From PALSA-1003 sp963791945 (GTDB lineage: Bacteria; Pseudomonadota; Gammaproteobacteria; Burkholderiales; Casimicrobiaceae): 64,000 nucleotides of DNA. Shown here one piece after another: positions 41,683 to 49,900 of this stretch. Numbering within the stretch: the stretch's first letter is position 1; every line of letters begins with the position of its first letter. Where the stretch lies: assembly GCA_963791945.1 (NCBI GenBank), contig CAWBUD010000002.1:2046001-2110000 (forward strand), written 5' to 3'. Under the pieces are notes generated by a model, which saw only the letters and a program-made list of their open reading frames with translations, was not told the DNA's origin and did no database searches. The translations under genes and the position numbers were made by a program.

Positions 41683-42261
41683 ATGAAATCGTTCACGAAA
41701 CGAATTCTGATGCCAGCCTTCGTGTCCGCGGCGTTAGCTGCCGGTGTCGCAGACGGCAAGGAATGCAAGGGCGTCAGCTTTCCCGACCAGGCGCAGGTCG
41801 AAGGCAGCAACCTGACCCTCAACGGGCTCGGCATGCGCCAGGCGACCGCGTTCAAGGTCAATGTCTACGTTGCCGCCTTGTACGTAGCCAAACCCTCGAG
41901 CGACCCGAGCGCCCTGCTGGCATCGAATGCACCGAGCGAACTGATCCTCCAGTTCGTGCGCAACGTCGGCGCGGACGACATTCGCAAGGGGTGGAGCGAA
42001 GGATTCGAGAAGAATGCCAAGGACCAGCCTGCCCTGAAGGAGCGCATCGCCGAGCTCAACGGCTGGATGGCCGACGTCAAGAGCGGCGAGCGGCTGACCT
42101 TCATTCGCAAGCCGGGCGCAGGTCTCCAGGTGAATGTGAACGGCGCGGCGAAGGGAATCATCAAGGGGGATGATTTCTCCAAAGCCTTTCTGTCCATCTG
42201 GCTGGGCGATCCACCGAATCCGGAAATCAAAGCCGGGTTGCTCGGCGGCGCCTGCCCGTAG
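41683..42261 (+). CDS. Secreted chalcone isomerase-like protein
   Basis: 192-residue protein with a signal peptide (MKSFTKRILMPAFVSAALAA, cleavage near GVADGKE). The mature part shows the chalcone isomerase-like fold of bacterial proteins: LTLNGLGMRQATAFKVNVYVAALY, then LILQFVRNVGADDIRKGWSEGF, and a C-terminal FLSIWLGDPP. Bacterial members lack known isomerase activity and may bind fatty acids in the periplasm. ATG 41683 follows TTTGGAGACCAG. It lies 100 bp after the patatin gene, so both may serve envelope lipid turnover. Confidence 0.87.
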   Translation: MKSFTKRILMPAFVSAALAAGVADGKECKGVSFPDQAQVEGSNLTLNGLGMRQATAFKVNVYVAALYVAKPSSDPSALLASNAPSELILQFVRNVGADDIRKGWSEGFEKNAKDQPALKERIAELNGWMADVKSGERLTFIRKPGAGLQVNVNGAAKGIIKGDDFSKAFLSIWLGDPPNPEIKAGLLGGACP

Positions 42262-42422
42262 GGAGTAGATTGGAATAGCAGGGTGGTGGCGAACTGACCC
42301 TGAACGGAATGCAGGTCTCGCTCAAGAAGTGAGGTAGCTTGCGGTCGACGAAGATGCAAGCCCGTTCGGGCCGTCGATCGCCGAAGGTGCTGCGACTTCA
42401 ATGGGCAGGTTCAGAGTGAATC

Positions 42423-42665
42423 ATGAGGAATTCACTGGCAAGATTTCGGGAGGCAGGCAGTTTCATCGCCGGCATCTTGATCGGCTTGTCGATCATGGCG
42501 CTCGTGTTCGCGTTGGCGGCGGACCTCACGGACTGGCAGACGTTGTTGCTCTTCGGAGCACCCGTCATCCTCGCCCTCGGAATAACGCTGCACGTCGTCA
42601 TCAACGCCAGGGGTCGGCACCTGCGCACCATAAACATGGCACCCGGCTGGCATGCTGTGCGGTGA
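42423..42665 (+). CDS. Hypothetical small membrane protein (80 aa)
   Basis: Two hydrophobic segments (about residues 12-34 and 41-60) and a short basic tail (NARGRHLRTINMAPGWHAVR). No family recognised. It begins 161 bp after the chalcone isomerase-like gene and ends 20 bp before the DUF4239-like gene, on the same strand, which supports it as a real gene. Orientation predicted with both ends in the cytoplasm. Confidence 0.6.
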   Translation: MRNSLARFREAGSFIAGILIGLSIMALVFALAADLTDWQTLLLFGAPVILALGITLHVVINARGRHLRTINMAPGWHAVR

Positions 42666-42685
42666 CTGGCGGATAGGGAGGTGGA

Positions 42686-43447
42686 GTGGGCTCAACCGCA
42701 ATCGCGTTGATCGTGCTTGCATGCGTCTTCGGCGGCGCGCTGCTCGGCATGTTCCTTCGCACGATCCTGCCCGAACATCACCTGAGCGAAGCGTCAAAGG
42801 ACGTCGTGAAGCTGGTGACGGGTTTGATCGCCACGCTCGCCGCCCTGGTTCTCGGCTTGCTGATCGCCTCGGCGAAGAACTCGTTCGACACGGTGAACGA
42901 GGGGTTCAGGCAGGCTGCCACCAAGATCATTCTTCTGGATCGTGCGCTGGCGCAATACGGGCCGGAGACCAAGGACGCCCGCGAACTCCTTCGGAGCAGC
43001 TTTGCCGCCCGGGTTGAGCAGATCTTTCCCAAAGAAGGGACCCGCGGCTCGACGTTGAATTCCCCGCAGGCAACCGCCGTGATAGAGGGGCTTCAACAGA
43101 GACTTCGAGCACTCTCGCCACAGAACGACGTCCAGCGCTCGCTCCAGTCGCGCGCCCTGGATCTGACCGATGCAGTCGCGCAGGCGCGCTGGATGGGGAT
43201 CGAGCACGAAGACAACACGATTCCAACGCCATTCCTAGTCGTGCTTGTGCTCTGGCTTGCCGCCATGTTCGCGAGCTTCGGCCTCTTCGCCCCCCGCAAC
43301 GCAATCGCAGTCACCGTGCTGTTCGTTGGCGCGCTATCGCTCTCCGCCTCTATCTTCCTGATCGAGGAGCTGAACGACCCGCTCCGCGGTTTCATCTCGA
43401 TCTCGAGGACTCCACTGGACACGGCGCTCAGCCATCTCGGTTCGTGA
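42686..43447 (+). CDS. DUF4239-like membrane protein
   Basis: 253-residue protein with two N-terminal helices (about 5-25 and 44-63) and two C-terminal ones (about 188-206 and 212-230) flanking a soluble helical middle. It resembles DUF4239 (bestrophin-like) proteins, including the paired VVKLVTGLIATLAALVLGLL and the ending FLIEELNDPLRGFISIS. The start is GTG at 42686 behind AGGGAGGTGGA. Function unproven; bestrophin-like channels are a distant analogy only. Convergent with the methyltransferase remnant. Confidence 0.82.
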   Translation: MGSTAIALIVLACVFGGALLGMFLRTILPEHHLSEASKDVVKLVTGLIATLAALVLGLLIASAKNSFDTVNEGFRQAATKIILLDRALAQYGPETKDARELLRSSFAARVEQIFPKEGTRGSTLNSPQATAVIEGLQQRLRALSPQNDVQRSLQSRALDLTDAVAQARWMGIEHEDNTIPTPFLVVLVLWLAAMFASFGLFAPRNAIAVTVLFVGALSLSASIFLIEELNDPLRGFISISRTPLDTALSHLGS

Positions 43448-43505
43448 AGATCGGCGCCGGAGCGCTCGCGACCGCGTCCACCGGTCGCTGGAATTGCCCC
43501 TCCCG

Positions 43506-44066
43506 TTACATCGGCTTCGTCCCGACGGTATACAACGCACCGACATCAAGCCAGATGCCGTCGTTCGTCGTCAGCACCTCGATTTCCTTCAGATGCTCCC
43601 GCTTGAACCGCTCTCTATCGTCGTGTGGCAGCTGGCTGACCAAACGGCGGAAGCCCGCGTTCCAGACCACGTCCCACCACTTTTCCGCGCAATCGAGGTA
43701 ATAGCCCACATTCCTTGATTCGACTCGCGTATTCGTCAGACCGGCTCGGTTGAACAGCGCACTGCACGCGCCTTCATCGCCGACCCGTTGCCAGTTCGGG
43801 GAAGGAATCGCAACTGCGTAACTGCGCAGCCTGGCGAGCATCATCTCTCTGAGGGGATGAAAATAGTGTCCAGCCTGGAACCTGGAGACCACGACTTTGC
43901 CGCCGGGCTTCACGACTGAAGCGAGGTGAGCAAGCTGCGTGTCCATGTCGTCGACGAAGAAGATGCCGAAGGCACATAAGGCAACATCAAAGGAATCGGC
44001 CGGGAATCCGAGCGCAGTCATGTCGCTTTCCAGGAAGTCAATGTTGCTGATGCCCCGTGCCATCAA
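43506..44066 (-). pseudogene. Decapitated class I SAM-dependent methyltransferase
   Basis: The frame encodes the C-terminal two thirds of a class I methyltransferase: ISNIDFLESDMTALGFPADSFDVALC (post-I and motif II region), then VVKPGGKVVVSRFQ (motif III), and a tail with a WWDVVW segment. The N-terminal part with the SAM-binding glycine loop (motif I) is missing; upstream codons in this frame read RRWRRACALQ inside the neighbouring gene. With no SAM loop it cannot be active alone. Its apparent start (TTG 44066, ATG 44063) lies within the 3' end of the nitrobindin-like gene. Confidence 0.75.
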
Positions 44067-44712
44067 CTGTAGCGCGCATGCCCGCCGCCAGCGCCGTCGT
44101 ATTTGGCGTGGGCTCAGCGATCTTGCGCAGCCGGTTGCGATCGGTGTGGTGAAACGGCTCGGACTGGCCGGGGATGATCAACAGCGTGTCTTGCTCGTAC
44201 GACCACGCGCCATCCGAGTGGATGTCGACCTTGATCGTGTAGCGATCCGTGCGGAACGCCTGCTCGAGAAAGGGATTGGAGACGATGCCGTTGGTGAGCG
44301 AACCACGCACCGCCTCGAGCGTGAACGATTTCGCATCGGGAGTTGCCTGGCCGACGGCCATCGCGGTCTGGCCCCGGGGTATCGACAGCGTCAGCAGTAT
44401 TGCGCAAGTGGCCGGCTCCCACAGCCAGTAGCCGACCTGGTCGTGAAAGGTCTCCGGATCGTCCGGCTTCACGATCCGCGTGTGATAGCGCAGGCCGTAG
44501 AAGAGCTGCGGCCCGTTGGTCTGGGCATCGATCGGCTGGAGCTCGTAGCGCTCGATAAAGGGCTGATGCTCGGGACCGTCGGGTTTCGGATTGACGTCCA
44601 AGCCGTCGGCGCTGGTCCAGATCCCAGCCATGCCGGTGAGCGGCCCGAGGTTGGCCAGCGTGTCGGTGTCTGGTTCGGGCTCCGTGTAGATGTCCGCGGG
44701 GTAGTGGTACAT
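44038..44712 (-). CDS. Nitrobindin/FABP-like heme-binding beta-barrel protein
   Basis: 224-residue protein of the DUF1794/nitrobindin-like beta-barrel family. Landmarks are LTGMAGIWTSADGLDV, the QVGYWLWEPATCAILLTLSIPRG strand pair and the C-terminal FHHTDRNRLRKIAEPTPN, which usually ends the family. The last about 15 residues (RATVDGTGHQQH) are read out of frame from the methyltransferase remnant, so the natural stop was probably lost when the two were joined. Members can bind heme, but no function is assigned here. No strong ribosome site precedes ATG 44712. Cytoplasmic. Confidence 0.78.
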   Translation of the reverse strand: MYHYPADIYTEPEPDTDTLANLGPLTGMAGIWTSADGLDVNPKPDGPEHQPFIERYELQPIDAQTNGPQLFYGLRYHTRIVKPDDPETFHDQVGYWLWEPATCAILLTLSIPRGQTAMAVGQATPDAKSFTLEAVRGSLTNGIVSNPFLEQAFRTDRYTIKVDIHSDGAWSYEQDTLLIIPGQSEPFHHTDRNRLRKIAEPTPNTTALAAGMRATVDGTGHQQH

Positions 44713-45063
44713 GAGGGGTTCCAGGCGGGTGTGGGTGGCGAATTCCTACTATGAGCGAATCCGCGCGTGCGGTGGATTCTTGCACGCGCTGACTCCGATC
44801 GCGTTCATCGTGCGGTCGCCGGCTCCACGCCAGCGCAGGGCGCCGGAATGCCCTCCCCCGCTACTGCTGCACTCGATGACTACGCTTGGCGCCAGCACGG
44901 TCGTGGGCTGTTTCAGACCCCGATCGCCGCTTGAACATCAATTCGCCATCCACACGATGCACCCGGCCCGACACCATCAACAGTAGAAACGACAGCAACG
45001 GCGACCCGGAACCCATGCAGTCATTTTACGCGACCAGCCGTTCGATAGGACGGCGTGCGGTCG
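44713..45063. other. 351 bp gap after the giant-gene operon
   Basis: This lies between the 3' end of the five-gene operon and the nitrobindin-like gene, both on the minus strand. No supported coding region and no convincing terminator hairpin with T-run was found. A promoter for the nitrobindin-like gene should lie here but no near-consensus pair stands out. Confidence 0.4.
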
Positions 45064-46935
45064 TCACGCTCGCTTGGGTATCTCCACCAGCCGATCGAAC
45101 GCGAGGCCGCTCGACCCCTCGCCGCGCCCGATGCGCTTGCGCGCGCCGAGCCATATCATGACGCGCCCGTCGGTCCACCGCGTGCGTTGGTATGCCTGCC
45201 GGACTTGCGCGCCAGCGCGCGGCACTTCCTCTTCGTAGATGTAATAGGGCAACGGCTCCGGCAAGTCGAGCCCGACGCGCAGAAGGCTCGTGCGCGGCTT
45301 CACCTTGGCGGGCTTCGCGGGGTCGTTCTCGAGGATCCTCGGCATGCTCGCGCGCTGCAGCTGGACCTCGCGATTGCTGCCGTCGACGTGCACCGGAATG
45401 AACGGAATCCAGTTTTCGGGAACGGTGTTCATGACCTCGTAGCGGACCTTCGCGTCGTTGGCGAGCGGGGGCACGACGGGCGCCGCTCCCGCCAGGAGCC
45501 GGCGATAGAACGCAATCGTCTCCGCCGCCGCGCCGTTCCCGTAGCGCCCCAGGCCGTGGGGAAGCGGAACGACCGTCTCGATGCCCCACACCATGTTGGC
45601 CATCTCGTCGCGCACGAGCATGCATTCCTCGAGCGCCGGGCCTTCCTGCACCTTGGACGCCGTGGGAAGCATGAGCAGGCTGCGGTCAACCACGCGTGCG
45701 GTCCCGCCCGCATGATCGAGCGAGAACATGCTCCATCGCTGCCAGGTGTGCTCGGGCGCCTGGCCCGCCGCATCAATCCAGAGCCTCTCGCCGAAGACGT
45801 TGGTGACGACGAGCCCCAGCACTTCGGCGATCGTGCCGCACTCGAGCGGCACCGGGACGAGACACCAGTCGTTGCTGTACACGAGGCCGAACTCGAGCAC
45901 GAGCAGCTTGGCGAGATCGGTTGTATCCGGCTGCACGCCGCCGAAGTTCACGCGTCGATCCTCGAAGGTCCACCACCGCGGGTTCGCCATGCCGTTGAAC
46001 TCGACCGAGGTGGGGATGAACGAGCTTACGACTGTCGCGCGCACTTCGGGCCTTGCCGCCGGCGACTCCGAGGAAGGCGCGATGTCGAGCGCATACCAGT
46101 CGAGGTCGCCCCGACAATAGGCTTCCGCGACGAGGTCCTTGCGTCCTCCCTCGATTGGCGCCGAGCAGCCGAAGCGGTATTCCAGATGCGACGGGTCCCA
46201 CGCGTTCTCGTCCGGCGTCGCTGGCTGATCGACCAGCCGCGCGAACCATGCGACGAAGGCGTCCGCCAGATCGTTGATCGGGAGTTGGTCGCCGGCCGCG
46301 ATCGCGAGCGGCACGGGGAGTGTCGCGAGGTTGCGCGGCGCAGGATGGCTCGCGATCCACGTGTACCAGAGATAGCCGTCCATCGCGCGTTCCGCGACTG
46401 CCGCCTGCATCTGCCACGCGTCGCGGTGCGCGCACACGCCGGCCTGCGCCGGATCGAGGGGATCCGGAACGCCGATCGGAAATGCCGAGCGGAAGTCGTC
46501 GGCGTACGCCGCGTCTAGGCCATGTTTGGCCAGAAGCTTTCGCCAGTGGCGTCCCATCAGCAGCCTCAGATCGAGCGCGAGAGGCTGGGTGCTCGCGGCA
46601 AACGGCACCGGCCGCTGCTCGACGCGCGATTCCAGTGGCACGCTGTCGTCGAACGGCTGCTCGGCGCGGTCGCCGGGCCGGTACGTGGTGAGGCGCGTGG
46701 TGGCGAGCGCGACTTTCGCGAAGATCGGCGATCCGGCGTCGTCGCCGATGAATTCGCCCATCTGCCACTGCCGCGCCAGCATCCACAGGGCATCGCGCAC
46801 TTCCGCTCGCATCGCACGAGAGAAATCGTGCGCACGCGGAATGCCGTCGACGCGATCCCACTGCGTGATGGCCGGCCACTCGCGCGCGATGAGCGCGACG
46901 CTCATGTCGGCCGGAGGCATCAGGATGCTAGCCAT
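45064..46935 (-). CDS. Uncharacterised 623-aa protein, last gene of giant operon
   Basis: No family recognised. The N-terminal region contains MRAEVRDALWMLARQWQMGEFIGDDAGSP in overlapping pieces, a tryptophan-rich stretch that looks like a conserved core. No signal peptide or transmembrane helix. Aromatic-rich loops (YLWYTWIAS, NPRWWTFEDRR) and a C-terminal ending RTRWTDGRVMIWLGARKR suggest a globular, possibly assembly-forming protein. The start at 46935 overlaps the stop of the 1845-codon gene by eight bases. As the operon's last gene its product may be needed in the lowest amount. I cannot assign a function. Confidence 0.85.
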   Translation of the reverse strand: MASILMPPADMSVALIAREWPAITQWDRVDGIPRAHDFSRAMRAEVRDALWMLARQWQMGEFIGDDAGSPIFAKVALATTRLTTYRPGDRAEQPFDDSVPLESRVEQRPVPFAASTQPLALDLRLLMGRHWRKLLAKHGLDAAYADDFRSAFPIGVPDPLDPAQAGVCAHRDAWQMQAAVAERAMDGYLWYTWIASHPAPRNLATLPVPLAIAAGDQLPINDLADAFVAWFARLVDQPATPDENAWDPSHLEYRFGCSAPIEGGRKDLVAEAYCRGDLDWYALDIAPSSESPAARPEVRATVVSSFIPTSVEFNGMANPRWWTFEDRRVNFGGVQPDTTDLAKLLVLEFGLVYSNDWCLVPVPLECGTIAEVLGLVVTNVFGERLWIDAAGQAPEHTWQRWSMFSLDHAGGTARVVDRSLLMLPTASKVQEGPALEECMLVRDEMANMVWGIETVVPLPHGLGRYGNGAAAETIAFYRRLLAGAAPVVPPLANDAKVRYEVMNTVPENWIPFIPVHVDGSNREVQLQRASMPRILENDPAKPAKVKPRTSLLRVGLDLPEPLPYYIYEEEVPRAGAQVRQAYQRTRWTDGRVMIWLGARKRIGRGEGSSGLAFDRLVEIPKRA

Positions 46936-49900
46936 GCTGCACCATGGCCGCGGCCACGGCGACCGTCGCCGGCCGCAACTCGCTGCTGATCGAGATGGCG
47001 TGCGTCGTAAACGCCATCAGCGTGGCGGGCAGGAGCCGCGCGAGCGGTGTGGCCGCGACGTCTCGCGGCTCGACCGCGCGCTTCTTCGCCAATTCGAAGG
47101 TCTCCGGGATCGCCAGGGCGAGATCGCCCCAGTTCCAGCTCGGCGCGAGCGTGGCCGGTGTCACGAGCAGCATCGCCTGCGGCGGCTCGTGGCTCGGTCG
47201 GTCGTAGTTGAACGCGAGCGCGGCCGTCTCCCGCGTGCTCGGAATGACTTCGGTCCATTCGTCGACGAGCAGGCCGCCGAATGAGGCGGCGTTCTTGTCG
47301 AACGCGCCGCCCGGGTAGCTCGCGGTGTAGAGCAGGTGATCGGTCGCCTTGGTCAGGTCGTAGGCTGCCGGCAGCTCCATCGCAAGCCACGGCTCGGCGG
47401 CATCGTAGGGGAACTGCGCGGGCTCGAGCACCGGCTCGGCAGTGCCGAACGCCTCGGCGAGCTCGATCGTCGTCTCGAGGTCGTGCATCTTGGGCCGCAC
47501 GCGCGCCACGCCGTACATCCAGTCGTCGACCGGGAAGTCATGGTCTGCAGCGAGGTGCGCCATCTGGGCGGCGCGGCCATCGAAGGCGTTCTGCCATTCG
47601 TCGCGCTGGTCCACCGCGAGCGTGAAGCGCGGAATCATGCGAAAGCCGTCGCCCAGCAATGCCTTGTCTGCCTCCATCAGAAGCTCCGCCCTGGCGTTGC
47701 CTCCGGCGGCCGCCGAGTCGGTGACGAGCTTGCCGGCTTTGGTGAGCCGCTTGCCGGCCTCGTCCCGCAGGCTTGCGACGAGGCGTTGCATGTCGCCCGC
47801 GAGCAGGCGCAGTCCCTTCTCTTCCTCGCTCGTGTCGTCCTGCGTCAGGTCGATCGCCGGACGGCCGGCGAAGGTCGCGCTCCACGCCGTCCACAACGCG
47901 CCGAGCGTGGTCGCGCCGGAAACGCGGACGGCATCGACGGCACCCATCGCCGTCGTGAACGCAAGGCGCTTGGTGTCGACGATCGCCGCGAGCGGCCCAG
48001 GCGTAGCGGGAATCGGATCCGTGTACGCGGTCGAGATCTCGCGCTCCGCCTTCACGAGCGCGTCGATGCGCATGAGATCGCTGTTGGCCGGATCGGCGCC
48101 GATCGTCCGCTGCGCATCACAGGCATCGAGCTTGTCCTGCCAACGGGCGAGGACCTTCTTGGCGTTGCGGCGCGCGAGCGCGAACCAGTCGCCGCGAGCG
48201 CGCAGGACCGGCCCCATGCCGGCGAGCGTGATGCCGCACAGCCCGGCCTGGAGCTGCAATGCGGCGAACGCGTCAAACGCCGCGTCGACGCCCGCCACGA
48301 TCGTGGCGATCGGTGTCGCCTCCTGAGCCAGTGAATCAAGTCCGCCCGCCGCGAGCAGCGTCGCGGCGCCATTACGAACGTTCGTAAGATTCGTCTGCGC
48401 GGCGGTCACCTGCGCCATGGGGACGGTCGTCGCGTCGTCCCCGCCTTGCACCGCCTCGTTCTGGAGCGCTGCGTCGCTCGGCTTCAGCGGACGCGAGTTG
48501 AGCAGGATCGAGCGCAGGTTCGCGATGAGCGGCGTGACCTCGAACACCGTCTTCTTTCCCGGCACGCGCGCCGTGTAGCGGATCATCACCGAGGCGTCGG
48601 GCGACAGGCCGTTGCCGGCAACGACATGATGAAGGATGCGGTCGTCGAGCTCGCCCATCGCGGCGTCGCTGCCTGGATCGACAACGTACAGAAGGTCGAT
48701 TGGTCCCAGGCCGAGCGCCTGCATCGTCACGGTGAGATCTACGGCCGCGCTGCCCGGCGGGGCGTTCGTGGCCGTGACGCGGACGACGATGTCGGCAGGC
48801 GCCGGCAGGATGCCAGCGGCCCAGCGATCGAGCGCCGGTTCCGATTGGGCACGGGGCGTCGCGCCTGCGGCGGCAACGGCATCGACCGGCAGGTGAAGGC
48901 CGACGCGATGAGTCAACGACAGGCCCGTGCGCGGTGTCGTGACGACATCCGGCTCGGGCGGGAAGCCTCCCTTGCTGTACGCGTCCATCGCCGCCGCGCC
49001 GCGCTCGGTGTTGCCCGTGGTCACCTGATGAATGCTTTCGGCGACGGCCACGTCGGCGACCGCGTCCTGGATCTCGAACAGCGCGCTCACTTCCTGATCG
49101 ATGATGGCCTGCTCGGTGGGGTTGGCGCCTTCGAGGTCCTTCCCCCACGGATAGGTCTTGACGGCGCTCGTGCGCACATGCTCGAGCAGCAGCATGCCGT
49201 CGCAGACGTTGCGTGCTTCCACGCTCTGGATCGCGGCCGATCCCGCATCCGCATCGACACTGTCCGCGATGCGCTTGGCGGCAAGCGGAAACGCCTTGCG
49301 GATCTGGTAGATAAACCGGTCCATCTCCGCCTCCGCGTGACGGTCGTGCAGCCGGCGCTCGAGTTGGTAGCCGAGCAGCGCGCCGAGCGACTGGCCGTTG
49401 CGAATGCCCTCGATGAAGTCGAGCGCAATGCGCACGCGCGACGACGACAGGTCGACCGCCAGCAGCGACGGTGCGCTCGGCGTCGCGTTGCGCAGATAGC
49501 CGCTGCGCAGCACGGCGGCGGTGACCGCGTGGTTGAGCGATGGCGCGAGCACGTGGCCGCCGTTTGCGGGATCGCGCACCAGGGCCGCGTCGCCGGGCCG
49601 CTCGAACAGCTTTTTCGCTTCGTCGCCGAGTTGCGGCGCCGCGAGCACGGCGGCGTCGGGCTGGAGTCCTTCGATCCAACCGAATGCTCCGAGATACACG
49701 CCCTGGCGTCGCGGTTCGTCGTCGCCGCCCGGATGGCGCATGCGATGCAGGCGCTCGTTGGCAAGGCTTAGCACCCATGCGTCGAAACGGTAGCTGCAAA
49801 GGTCGATGTGCTCCGCGAACGCGCGCTCGAGCGAGGCGGTGTCGGCGTGCTCGAGCACGCCGAGCGCCTCGATCTGATCGGCGAGAACGCTGTTCGCGCC

